Assembly (NCBI RefSeq): GCF_014205335.1
Contig: NZ_JACHNH010000001.1
Span: 4,768,501-4,832,500, forward strand
DNA length: 64,000 nucleotides
Direction of reading: 5' to 3'
Source of the DNA: Amorphoplanes digitatis
Lineage (GTDB): Bacteria > Actinomycetota > Actinomycetes > Mycobacteriales > Micromonosporaceae
The notes under the pieces were generated by a model that had not been told where the DNA came from, ran no database searches, and was given only the letters and a program-made list of their open reading frames with translations. Below, piece by piece: positions 46,669 through 55,252 of the stretch (positions are counted from its first letter, which is position 1; each line of letters opens with the position of its first letter). The translations under genes and the position numbers were made by a program.

Positions 46669-49637
46669 CGGACCCTCCGGCTCTCGGGCGGGCCGAGGTA
46701 GCTGTACCTGACTCCCCCGGTATCGACGATCAGGCGCTGCACGATCACGGTCGGGTCCACCATCCAGAACTTGAGGGTGTGCGTGCCCGCGGCCGTCACC
46801 GCGTGGGTGGTGGTCGTGACGTTGGCGTTGTCGGAGGTGTTGCGCTCCCACTGCCGGTTCATGGTGGTGTCGTTGGCGCCGGTCGCCGTCGTGACGTTCA
46901 CCGTCTGCGGCGCGTCGTCGTCGAGCGAGACCGCGTACTTGAGCCCGTCGGTCGGCCGCACGTTGTTGCGCGGCGACAGCACCGCCGTGACCTTCACCGG
47001 GCCGGTGCTGGTCAGCGTCATCGCGTACTCGAGGCGGGCACCGGCACCGCCCAGCGGGGTCATGCCGTTGCCGGTCTTGCCGATGCCGGGCAGCAGCCGC
47101 CAGTCGCCGACGGCGCGGCTGTAGTGGTCGGCCTCCATCGCGACGTAGCCGTTCGCCTCGACGAAGCCGCGGGGCCGCAGCACCGGGTTGTCGATCGGCG
47201 CCTGCACCACGGTGCTCGCGCCGCCCGGACCGGTCACCGTGATCGGCACGGTGGTCCGGCCCTTGGGCGCCCGGGACCAGTCGACCCGCACGATCGCCCT
47301 GATCTCCTTGTCGACCCGGCCGGCCGCCGGCGTGACGTGCACCCACGGCACGGCCGGGCTGATCCGGTACGCGAACGGCGTCGTCCCGGTGTTGTACACG
47401 TCGAGGTACTGCGCGGGCTGCGCCTGGTACGGGCTGAACGCGGGCAGGGTCACCGGGTCGCCGCCGTCGAGCGCGACGCCCATCCCCGCCGCCGCGGGCA
47501 CCTCGATCCGTTGCAGGTACGGGTAGATCTCGTCCGGCAGCGCCACGTTGTCCTTCTCCGGCTGCTGCCACGGCGCGTTCGGGCCGTACCGGGCCACGTT
47601 GCCGTACCCGATCTTGGGTTGCAGCTGCCAGTCGCGCCACTTCCCGCCGGCCAGGGCGGTGTTGTAGTGCGCGTTGAGCGCCTGGTCCTCGGCGAACCGG
47701 GCCTCGGCGACGTCGGCCAGATCATTGGTGGCGGCGCGGCCCTGCGCGGCGTACCTGATGTTGGTGAACTCCGCGCGGCGCAGCGCGTACAGGTTGGCGG
47801 TCGCCTTGACCTGGTAGTAGACGAGCTGGAAGTAGGCGTCCTGCCAGGCCGCGGGCACCGCGGCCTTGATCCGGTCGGCGCGGGCGCCGAGCCGCTGCCA
47901 CTCGGCGGTGACCCGGTCCAGTTCGCCGTAGTCGGTGAGGCTGAACGGGCTCGCCTGGTCGTCGTAGCTGATCTGCGCGGTGGCGGGGTCGATGGTGATC
48001 CGCCGGTTCAGCAGCTCGGGCTTGCGCCGCGACTGCAGGTGGCCGTAGTCGCCGAGCAGGTCCGCGATCCGGCCGGCGAGCGCGGGGCCGAAGTTCTGCG
48101 CGGCGTACTGCCGCTCCCACTCGCCGAGCCGCGAGAGCGGCCAGGCGGCGGGGTTCCAGGCGTAGTCGAGGAAGAACTGGGTCGGCTGCTCCTCGTTCTT
48201 CAGGTCGCCGACGTTGACCATCCACAGCCGGTCCACCCCGGAGCGGTACGCGAGGTCGAGCTGCTCCCAGGTGTTCGTCAGGTTGACCGTGTCGACCCAC
48301 TTGTAGTTACGGCCGCCGCCGACGTAGTCGAAGTGGTAGTACATCCCGTACCCGCCGGAGCGGGCCGGCAGCGAGGCGTCCGGCAGCTTGCGCAGGTTGC
48401 CCCAGTTGTCGTCGCAGAAGACCACCGTCACGTCGTCCGGCGGCCGGTAGCCGCCGTCCCAGTAGCGCTGGACCTCCTTATAGAGCGTCTGCACCTGCGG
48501 CGCGCCGATCAGGCCGGTGTCACGCAGGATCCCGCGCTGCGTGTCGATGATCGAGTCCATCAGGTCGATGCCGTCGCCGTCGGGCAGGCTCACGTCGCCG
48601 TTGCCGCGCATGCCGAGCGTGATGACGCCCTCGATCTTCTGGTCGGCCATCCGCTGCGCGCCGTCGCGCCAGTACGCCTTGATGGCGTCCGGGTTGCGCC
48701 GGAAGCTCCACTCGCCGGTGCCGGCGGGGTGCCGGTTCCACTCCTCGATGCCGCGCATCATCGGCGCCTCGTGCGAGGTGCCCATGACCACGCCGTAGTA
48801 GGAGGCCGTCGCGTGGTTCTGCGGGTCGTCCTCGGCGAACGCGCGCCCCCAGACGGCCGGCCACAGGTAGTTGGCGCGCAGCCGCAGCATGGTCTCGAAG
48901 ACCTTGGCGTAGTAGGCCGCGTTCAGCCCGCCCGGGTAGCCCGGCGCCTTGCCGGGCCCGAAGTAGCGGGGCGCCCAGGTGCCGGTCGCCGGGTTCTCGT
49001 CGTTGATGAAGAAGCCGCGGTACTTCACCGCCGGCGTGCCCTGCGTGTGGCGCCCGGGCAGCACGTGGACGGCGTCGACGTGGCGCACCGGCACGTCGTC
49101 CCAGAACCGCCACGGCGACACGCCGATCCGCTTGGACAGGTCGTATGCGCCGTAGATGGTGCCGCGCTGGTCGCTGCCCGCGATGACGAACGCCCGGCGC
49201 ACGCCCGGCAGCGGGTTGTCGACGACCTGCTCGACGGTGGTCTCCCACTTGCCGGCGAGGCCGCGGACGTCGAGCTTGCCCGCGGCGACCAGCCGGTCGA
49301 TGAGCGGGCTCTTGCCGACCGTGCCGATCAGCACCGGGTCACGCCCGCCGGGGATCCGGTCGTGTGCGACCGCCGGCGTGACCCCGGTGACCGCCGCGAT
49401 GTCGGCTTGCAGGTCGTCGACGACCCGGATGACGCCGGCGTGGTCGCCGGCGCTGACCACCAGCGGCGCCGCGCGGCCGTCGGCCACGAGCGGGAAGCGG
49501 CCGCGGCCCGGCTGCGCGGAGACGTAGTTGCCGCGGTCCGCCGAGGCGAGCGCGTCGTCCGGTACGGCCCGCGCGGCCGCCGGCACCGCGACGAACAGCG
49601 GTGCGGCCAGCGCCGCGAGGGCGAGAAGTGCCTTCAT
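46665..49637 (-). CDS. Secreted GH115 xylan alpha-1,2-glucuronidase
   Basis: The 990-residue protein has a signal peptide (LLALAALAAPLFVAVPAAARA). Its GH115 features are an N-terminal GH20b-like domain (DPVLIGTVGKSPLIDRLVAA), the barrel with YRGFFINDENP and YLWPAVWGRAF, the segment VVMGTSHEAPMMRGIEEW with likely active-site residues, and VVFCDDNWGNLR. A C-terminal domain contains YVAMEADHYSRAVGDWRLLP. It removes 4-O-methyl-glucuronic acid from xylan. It starts 21 bases after the second SGNH gene and is coupled to the first, making a four-gene side-chain-cleaving operon. Confidence 0.93.
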   Translation of the reverse strand: MKALLALAALAAPLFVAVPAAARAVPDDALASADRGNYVSAQPGRGRFPLVADGRAAPLVVSAGDHAGVIRVVDDLQADIAAVTGVTPAVAHDRIPGGRDPVLIGTVGKSPLIDRLVAAGKLDVRGLAGKWETTVEQVVDNPLPGVRRAFVIAGSDQRGTIYGAYDLSKRIGVSPWRFWDDVPVRHVDAVHVLPGRHTQGTPAVKYRGFFINDENPATGTWAPRYFGPGKAPGYPGGLNAAYYAKVFETMLRLRANYLWPAVWGRAFAEDDPQNHATASYYGVVMGTSHEAPMMRGIEEWNRHPAGTGEWSFRRNPDAIKAYWRDGAQRMADQKIEGVITLGMRGNGDVSLPDGDGIDLMDSIIDTQRGILRDTGLIGAPQVQTLYKEVQRYWDGGYRPPDDVTVVFCDDNWGNLRKLPDASLPARSGGYGMYYHFDYVGGGRNYKWVDTVNLTNTWEQLDLAYRSGVDRLWMVNVGDLKNEEQPTQFFLDYAWNPAAWPLSRLGEWERQYAAQNFGPALAGRIADLLGDYGHLQSRRKPELLNRRITIDPATAQISYDDQASPFSLTDYGELDRVTAEWQRLGARADRIKAAVPAAWQDAYFQLVYYQVKATANLYALRRAEFTNIRYAAQGRAATNDLADVAEARFAEDQALNAHYNTALAGGKWRDWQLQPKIGYGNVARYGPNAPWQQPEKDNVALPDEIYPYLQRIEVPAAAGMGVALDGGDPVTLPAFSPYQAQPAQYLDVYNTGTTPFAYRISPAVPWVHVTPAAGRVDKEIRAIVRVDWSRAPKGRTTVPITVTGPGGASTVVQAPIDNPVLRPRGFVEANGYVAMEADHYSRAVGDWRLLPGIGKTGNGMTPLGGAGARLEYAMTLTSTGPVKVTAVLSPRNNVRPTDGLKYAVSLDDDAPQTVNVTTATGANDTTMNRQWERNTSDNANVTTTTHAVTAAGTHTLKFWMVDPTVIVQRLIVDTGGVRYSYLGPPESRRVR

Positions 49638-49658
49638 GGGTACGCCGTCCCTATCTGT

Positions 49659-50930
49659 CTACAGGAGTCGTAGCGGGACCGCGGCCGCCAGCGCGGCCAT
49701 GCCCGCATCGTTGGGATGCAGGTGGTCGCCGCTGTCGTAGGCCGGGTCGAGCCGCAGGATGTCGGTGCGGTCGCGGACCGCGGCGTCGAAGTCGATCGCC
49801 GCGTCGTACTCGCCGCCGGTGCGGACCCAGCGGTTCAGCGTCGCGCGCTTGCGCTCGTTGGCCTCGGACCAGAAGCCGAGGGTGTCGCCCTTGAACGGCA
49901 GGATGGTGGCGCCGTACGCCAGCAGCCCGGCCTGGTGTGCGCGGGCGATCAGCTGCCGGTGCCCGCCGATCAGGTCGTCCGCGGTGACCACCTCGTCGGC
50001 CGGCGCGGCCGTGCCCGGGTGGCCGAGGTCGTTGACGCCGAGCAGCACGATCAGGAAGCGCGCACCGGGCTGTGCGACCACGTCGCGGTCGAAGCGGCGC
50101 AGCGCGCTGTGGCCGAAGAACGCGGCGTAAGCCTCGGCGCCGCTGCCCGCGGGCGGGTTGGGGTCGCGCAGCAGCCGGTTTCCCGAGACGCCGAGGTTGA
50201 CCACCCCGCGGTCGCGGCGGGCGTCGCGCAGCCGCCGCGCGAGCAGGTCGGGCCAGCGGTGGTTCAGGTTCGCCACGGTGTTGGCGCCGTTGGTGATGGA
50301 GTCGCCGAGCGCGACGACCGCCCCGGCCGCCCGGCCGGCGACGCTGACCCCGGAGAGGAAGAGGTTCTGCGCGAGCACGGCCGTCGGCGTTACCGTCCGG
50401 GCCGCGGTGACGTTGCCGGCCGCGATCACGTTGTCCTGGTAGGCGAACGCGGCGAGGGTGGTGACCGGGGTGCGCCGCGGCAGGTAGATGCTGACCGTCA
50501 GCTCCGTGCCGGCCGGGACGTGCAGCCGCACCGGGTCGCTGACCAGTGGCGCGCCGGCCGGGATTGTCGTCGCGGCCCGTCCGCCGAACGTCACCCGCCG
50601 GTCGGTGCCCGGCACCGTCGCGGTGCTCGCGCCGTCGCCGGCCCGGCGGGCGACGCGAACCTCGCCGACGGCCAGCGGCTGCTCGCCGAACTCGTTGGTC
50701 AGCCGGACCCGCACCTGCTCGCCGCCGGCGCTGACGTGCACGACGTGGCGCACGGTCCGGTCCTCGAGGACGGTCGGCGCGCCCGGCGGGATCGTGGTGG
50801 GCACGGCCGCCCACGTCGCGGTCCAGCCCGCGCCGTCGCGGCTCGCGGCCGCCGCCGCGGTCCCCGCGGGGACCGTCGCGGCGAGCGCGGCGCCCGAGGC
50901 GAGGGCGAGCACTTCGCGTCTGGTGGACAT
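49659..50930 (-). CDS. Secreted SGNH/GDSL hydrolase, first gene of the GH115 operon
   Basis: The 423-residue protein has a signal peptide with an N-terminal RR pair (TRREVLALASGAALAATVPA), possibly Tat-dependent. A beta-sandwich (WTATWAAVPTTIPPGAP... VRVRLTNEFGEQPLAVG) precedes the SGNH domain: VVALGDSITNG, LLGVNDLGHPG and DSGDHLHPNDAG. It is a paralogue of the SGNH protein at 45.4-46.7 kb with the same layout but only moderate identity, so the two probably act on different acyl positions. The ATG at 50930 has AAGGAG upstream. A GGAAGTTTC motif lies 44 bases upstream. Confidence 0.88.
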   Translation of the reverse strand: MSTRREVLALASGAALAATVPAGTAAAAASRDGAGWTATWAAVPTTIPPGAPTVLEDRTVRHVVHVSAGGEQVRVRLTNEFGEQPLAVGEVRVARRAGDGASTATVPGTDRRVTFGGRAATTIPAGAPLVSDPVRLHVPAGTELTVSIYLPRRTPVTTLAAFAYQDNVIAAGNVTAARTVTPTAVLAQNLFLSGVSVAGRAAGAVVALGDSITNGANTVANLNHRWPDLLARRLRDARRDRGVVNLGVSGNRLLRDPNPPAGSGAEAYAAFFGHSALRRFDRDVVAQPGARFLIVLLGVNDLGHPGTAAPADEVVTADDLIGGHRQLIARAHQAGLLAYGATILPFKGDTLGFWSEANERKRATLNRWVRTGGEYDAAIDFDAAVRDRTDILRLDPAYDSGDHLHPNDAGMAALAAAVPLRLL

Positions 50931-50971
50931 GCGTCTCCTTCGTCGGCCACGGCGTCGTGGGGGACGTAGTT

Positions 50972-50984
50972 CCGGAAGTTTCGG
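50972..50984. promoter_or_regulatory. Xylan-locus operator candidate a (GGAAGTTTC)
   Basis: CCGGAAGTTTCGG contains GGAAGTTTC (50974-50982), 44 bases upstream of the SGNH/GH115 operon. The same 9-mer, reversed, lies upstream of the LacI gene. Close variants lie upstream of the importer operon and the GH3 gene. It fits a LacI-type half-symmetric site. Confidence 0.65.
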
Positions 50985-51005
50985 CAATGCGCCAAGCGAT
51001 TTCTC

Positions 51006-51047
51006 GTAACATAGAGGCAGGTCGAAGTCTCGTCAAGAGACTGTTAC
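51006..51047. other. Imperfect hairpin in the SGNH/xylanase divergent region
   Basis: GTAACA (51006-51011) pairs with TGTTAC (51042-51047), and inside this AGTCTC (51026-51031) pairs with GAGACT (51037-51042). The structure is AT-richer than the flanks and sits midway between the divergent starts. It may be part of the promoters or a transcription-separating hairpin. Confidence 0.35.
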
Positions 51048-51228
51048 ATCCCAGATCACCGCCTTGTTTGCATTGATCTTCACGGCTGTCCGTCCACGTT
51101 GTAGCCGGTTGACCGAGGCGCGGCGCTGGCCTATCTTCCGGACACGTAACGGAATTTCTCGGAATCTTCGAAACCCCGCGCCGCGGCACCCCACGCCGCC
51201 TGCGCGGTCTGGGAAGGACGGTCCGAAA

Positions 51229-52326
51229 GTGAGAATCCACCGAATCTTCAGTGCGGCCGCGCTGGCGTCGCTGGCGCTGGTCGCCGCGTCCCCGGCGGCC
51301 GCGACACGGCCGGCGACCACCACACAACAGCCGGTACCCGCGCTCGCGGGCGCGCCGGCCGAAGACCCCGGGCTCCGGGTCGCCGCCGACCGGGCCGGCC
51401 TGCGGATCGGCACCGCCGTCGACACCACCGCGCTGGCAGCCGACGCGCCGTACCGCGAGGCCACCGCGCACGAGTTCAACTCCGTGACGCCGGAGAACGT
51501 CATGAAGTGGCAGCTGGTGGAGCCGGTGCAGGGCACCTACGACTGGGCGGCCGCCGACACCCTGGTGGACTTCGCCCGCGCGAACGGCCAGAAGGTGCGC
51601 GGGCACACGCTGGTCTGGCACAGCCAGAACCCGTCCTGGCTGACCGAGGACGCGTTCACCCCCGCCGAGCTGCGCGCGCTGCTGCGCAAGCACATCTTCG
51701 ACGAGGTCTCGCACTTCAAGGGCCGGGTCTACCACTGGGACGTGACGAACGAGATCTTCAACGACGACGGCACCTGGCGCGACACCATCTGGCTGCGCAA
51801 CCTCGGGCCCGGCTACGTCGCGGACGCGTTCCGCTGGGCGCACCAGGCCGACCCGCGGGCCAAGCTGTACCTCAACGACTACAACAACGAGGGCGTCAAC
51901 GCCAAGAGCGACGCGTACTACCGCCTCGTGAAGGAGCTGAAGGCGCAGCGGGTGCCGGTGCACGGCTACGGCGTGCAGGGTCACCTCGCCGTGCAGTACG
52001 GCGTGCCCGGCGACACCCTGACCAACCTGCGCCGGTTCGAGGCGCTCGGCCTGGAGAGCGCCCTGACGGAGGTCGACGTGCGGATGCCGCTGCCGACCGA
52101 TCCGATCAAGGTGCAGGCGCAGGTGTCGGGCTTCAACACGTTGCTCCAGGCCTGCCTGCTGGCCCGCCGCTGCGTGTCGTACACGCTGTGGGGCTTCACC
52201 GACCGCTACTCGTGGGTGCCCAGCGTCTTCTCCGGTCAGGGCTCGGCCACCCCGCTGGACGAGAACCTGGTCCGCAAGCCGGCGTACTACGCGTTGCGCG
52301 ACACCCTGACGCTCGCGGGACGCTGA
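51229..52326 (+). CDS. Secreted GH10 endo-beta-1,4-xylanase without CBM
   Basis: The 365-residue protein has a signal peptide (FSAAALASLALVAASPAAA). Its GH10 barrel has EFNSVTPENVMKW, acid/base Glu175 in WDVTNEIF, and nucleophile Glu281 in LTEVDVRM. YTLWGFTDRYSWVPSVF closes the barrel. There is no carbohydrate-binding module, so it probably acts on soluble xylan or released oligomers and complements the CBM2 xylanase. The start is a GTG with GGAAGGA about 10 bases upstream. The region above it contains degenerate operator-like repeats (GGAATTTC at 51151 and GGAATCTTC at 51161). Confidence 0.94.
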   Translation: MRIHRIFSAAALASLALVAASPAAATRPATTTQQPVPALAGAPAEDPGLRVAADRAGLRIGTAVDTTALAADAPYREATAHEFNSVTPENVMKWQLVEPVQGTYDWAAADTLVDFARANGQKVRGHTLVWHSQNPSWLTEDAFTPAELRALLRKHIFDEVSHFKGRVYHWDVTNEIFNDDGTWRDTIWLRNLGPGYVADAFRWAHQADPRAKLYLNDYNNEGVNAKSDAYYRLVKELKAQRVPVHGYGVQGHLAVQYGVPGDTLTNLRRFEALGLESALTEVDVRMPLPTDPIKVQAQVSGFNTLLQACLLARRCVSYTLWGFTDRYSWVPSVFSGQGSATPLDENLVRKPAYYALRDTLTLAGR

Positions 52327-52368
52327 ACCCCCGGAACAAGCCTGTGCAATACTCCCGGAACCGGGTCC

Positions 52369-52377
52369 GAAACTTCC
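52369..52377. promoter_or_regulatory. Xylan-locus operator candidate c (GAAACTTCC)
   Basis: GAAACTTCC is the exact reverse complement of the GGAAGTTTC at candidate a. It lies 25 bases upstream of the LacI-family start codon, consistent with autoregulation. Confidence 0.65.
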
Positions 52378-52402
52378 AGCCCGGGAGGGCCTGGAAGCGA
52401 GG

Positions 52403-53443
52403 ATGATGGCGATGCCCCAGCACGGCAGACGGGTGACCATCGCGGCCATCGCCGACGCAGCCGGCGTGTCCGTTCCGACGGTATCGCGGGTGCTCAACGG
52501 ACGTACGGACGTGTCGTCGGAGACGCGTGAACGGGTCGAGCAGCTGTTGCGCGAGCAGGGTTACCGGCGCCGGAACTCTCGGCAGCCCGGCCGCGCACAG
52601 CTGATCGATCTTGTCTTCAACGACCTGGACAGCCCGTGGGCGGTGGAGCTCATCCGCGGCGTGGAGGACATCGCCCACGCGGCCGGCGTCGGCACCGTCG
52701 TCGCGGCCGTGCACCAGGAGGCGGCGGCGACCCGGCAGTGGCTGGCGAACCTGCGGGCGCGTACCTCGGACGGCGTCATCTTCGTGATGACCGACGTGAA
52801 CTCGCCGGTCCTGGCACAGATGCACCGCCTGCACATCCCGGCGGTGGTGATCGACCCGGCGAACGGCGCGGGCGCCGAGGTGCCCACCGTCGGCGCGACG
52901 AACTGGGCGGGCGGGCTCAGCGCCACCGAGCACCTGATCGCCCTCGGGCACCGCCGGATCGGCCTGGTCGCCGGCCCCCGGGACCTGCTCTGCAGCCGGG
53001 CCCGGCTGGACGGCTACCGGGCCGCGCTCGACGCCGCCGGCCTGGCCGTCGACGACGCCCTGATCGTGCCCGGCGACTTCCGCCACGAGTCGGGCTTCGC
53101 GGCGGGCGAGCGGCTGCTCGACCTGGCCGACCCGCCGACCGCCGTCTTCGCCGCCAGCGACCAGATGGCGCTCGGCGTGTACGAGGCCGCGCGCGTGCGC
53201 GGGCTACGGGTGCCGGCCGACCTGAGCGTGGTCGGATTCGACGACCTGCCCGAGGTGAGCTGGTCCTCGCCGCCGCTGACCACCGTGCGGCAGCCTCTAG
53301 CGGAGATGGGCGGTCTCGCCGCGCGCACGATCCTCCGGATGGCGCGCGGCGAGACCCTTCAGGCGCCCCGCGTCGAGCTGGCGACGGAGCTGGTGGTGCG
53401 GGACAGCACGGCCGCCCCGGTCACTTCCCGAAGCCCGCGGTGA
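52403..53443 (+). CDS. LacI-family regulator of the xylan locus
   Basis: The 346-residue protein has the helix-turn-helix VTIAAIADAAGVSVPTVSRV, the hinge region, and an effector-binding domain with DGVIFVMTDVNSPVL and VVGFDDLPEVSWSSPPLTTV. It sits between the xylanase gene and the xylo-oligosaccharide importer and resembles BxlR/XlnR-type repressors by context. The GGAANTTTC-type sites upstream of itself and three neighbouring units are its likely operators, with a xylo-oligosaccharide as inducer (inference). Several closely spaced ATGs (52403, 52406, 52412) could start it. The 3' end overlaps the convergent permease gene by 23 bases. Confidence 0.9.
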   Translation: MMAMPQHGRRVTIAAIADAAGVSVPTVSRVLNGRTDVSSETRERVEQLLREQGYRRRNSRQPGRAQLIDLVFNDLDSPWAVELIRGVEDIAHAAGVGTVVAAVHQEAAATRQWLANLRARTSDGVIFVMTDVNSPVLAQMHRLHIPAVVIDPANGAGAEVPTVGATNWAGGLSATEHLIALGHRRIGLVAGPRDLLCSRARLDGYRAALDAAGLAVDDALIVPGDFRHESGFAAGERLLDLADPPTAVFAASDQMALGVYEAARVRGLRVPADLSVVGFDDLPEVSWSSPPLTTVRQPLAEMGGLAARTILRMARGETLQAPRVELATELVVRDSTAAPVTSRSPR

Positions 53444-54329
53444 GACCGCTGAGCAGCTGCCGCCGGCCGACGGCGTAGCAGATCAGGATCGGCAGCGTGG
53501 TCAGCACGACGGAGGCGAGCACCGCCGGCACGTTGACGCCGTACTGGCCCTGGAAGCTCCACAGCCCCAGCGGCAGGGTTCGCTGCTCGGGGCTCTGGGT
53601 GAGGATCAGCGGCAGGATGAACCCGTTCCAGACCGCGAGTCCCTGGTAGATGGTCACGGTGACCAGCGCGGGGCGGGTCAGCGGGAAGGCCAGCCGCCAG
53701 AGGGTGCCCCATTCGGAGGCGCCGTCGAGGCGCATCGACTCGAACAACTCCTTCGGCACGTCCCGGATGAAGTTGGCGAGCACCAGCACCGACAAGGGAA
53801 TGGCGAAGGCGATCGACGGCAGGATGATCGCCATCAGGGTGTCGTACATCTGCAGCCGGATGATGATCAGATAGATCGGGATGATCACCGCCTGCAACGG
53901 GATGGCCAGGCCCATCAGGAACAGGCCGTTCACCGAACGCAGGAAGCGGCTGCCCGCGCCGCCGCGGACGATCGCGTACGCCGCCATGAACGAGACCAGC
54001 ACCGCCGGGAGGGTCGCTCCGGCCGTGACCACCACGCTGTTGGTGAAGTACCGCGCGAAGTCCGCCTCGAAGACCTGGCGGTAGTTGTCGAACGTGGGAT
54101 CGGCCGGCGGAACCAACGGGTTCTGCGCGTAGTAGTTGGCCCGCGTCTTGAAGCTGGTGATGACGATCCAGTAGATCGGCAGCATCACCACCAGCAGCCA
54201 CAGCCAGCCGAAGCCGCCGCCGATCCAGTTCCAACGCCGCAGCGCCGACGGCTTGCGCCGCGGCCCGCCGTGCCGGATGGGTGCCGGCCCCGCGGGTTTC
54301 GGCAGTGCCGGCCGGGTCGAGATGGCCAT
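53421..54329 (-). CDS. Carbohydrate ABC transporter permease, MalG type (xylo-oligosaccharides)
   Basis: The 302-residue membrane protein has six spans beginning at WLWLLVVMLPIYWIVITSFK. The EAA loop is FESMRLDGASEWGTLWRLAF. Its start codon shares one base with the stop codon of the upstream permease. It is the last gene of the importer operon. Confidence 0.92.
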   Translation of the reverse strand: MAISTRPALPKPAGPAPIRHGGPRRKPSALRRWNWIGGGFGWLWLLVVMLPIYWIVITSFKTRANYYAQNPLVPPADPTFDNYRQVFEADFARYFTNSVVVTAGATLPAVLVSFMAAYAIVRGGAGSRFLRSVNGLFLMGLAIPLQAVIIPIYLIIIRLQMYDTLMAIILPSIAFAIPLSVLVLANFIRDVPKELFESMRLDGASEWGTLWRLAFPLTRPALVTVTIYQGLAVWNGFILPLILTQSPEQRTLPLGLWSFQGQYGVNVPAVLASVVLTTLPILICYAVGRRQLLSGLTAGFGK

Positions 54330-55252
54330 CAGGCACCTTCCAGTTGGCTGTCGGACGCGCTGCCGCCGCCGATCCGGCGCAGCAGCAGGGCAAGGCCGAG
54401 GCCGACGAGTACCAGGATCACCGCGATGGCGCTGGCCGGTCCCATCAGGTTGGCCTTGAACCCGGTCTGGTACATCTCGAGCGCCAGCACCCGGGTGGCG
54501 TCGCCGGGCCCGCCGGAGGTGAGCACGAAGATCAGGTCGAAGAAGGTCAGCGACCCCACCACCATCAGCGTCGACGAGGTGATGATCGTGTACTTGAGCT
54601 GCGGCAGGGTGATGTGGAAGAACGTTCCGATCCGGCCGGCGCCGTCGATCTCGGCCGCCTCGTACATCGACCTGGGTATCTGCCGCACGCCACCCTGATA
54701 GATCAGCGAGTGGAACGGGATGAACTGCCAGGAGACCACGAAGACGACCACGCACAGCGCCAGGTTGCTCTGGCCCAGCCAGTCCTGGTTGAGCAGCGGG
54801 ATGTTGAGCCCGGCGCCGAGCCCGAAGTTCGGATTCAGCAGGGCGCTGTAGGTGATCGCGATGGCCGCCGAGCTCAGCAGCAGCGGGATGAAGTACAGCA
54901 CGGCGAGGAACCCGCGGTATCGCTTGTGCGAGGCCAGGAGGACGCCGATCAGCAGGCTGATCGGCGTCTGGAACAGCCAGGACAGCGCCATCACCAGGAA
55001 CGTCACCCCGAGCGCGTGGAACAGCCCGGGCTCGGTCAGCGCGTGCCGCCAGCTGTCCAGGCCGGCGGGGTGGATGTCGCCGATCCCGTCCCACTGCGTG
55101 AAGCTGAGGCCCAGCACGCCGAGCAGTGGAACGACGCCGAACGCCACGAACATGGCGAGCGCCGGCAGCACCATCCAGGACACGGACTTGCTCCGCCCGC
55201 CGGTGGAGGAGCGTCCCGCCAGTGCGTCCGGGGGCGGAGCAAGGGCCGTCAC
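54329..55252 (-). CDS. Carbohydrate ABC transporter permease, MalF type (xylo-oligosaccharides)
   Basis: The 307-residue protein has a first span at WMVLPALAMFVAFGVVPLLG and an EAA loop YEAAEIDGAGRIGTFFHITL. The GTG at 55252 overlaps the binding-protein stop codon (GTGA), giving translational coupling. An in-frame start at 55285 would lie inside the binding-protein gene. It forms the importer channel with the MalG-type partner. Confidence 0.92.
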   Translation of the reverse strand: MTALAPPPDALAGRSSTGGRSKSVSWMVLPALAMFVAFGVVPLLGVLGLSFTQWDGIGDIHPAGLDSWRHALTEPGLFHALGVTFLVMALSWLFQTPISLLIGVLLASHKRYRGFLAVLYFIPLLLSSAAIAITYSALLNPNFGLGAGLNIPLLNQDWLGQSNLALCVVVFVVSWQFIPFHSLIYQGGVRQIPRSMYEAAEIDGAGRIGTFFHITLPQLKYTIITSSTLMVVGSLTFFDLIFVLTSGGPGDATRVLALEMYQTGFKANLMGPASAIAVILVLVGLGLALLLRRIGGGSASDSQLEGA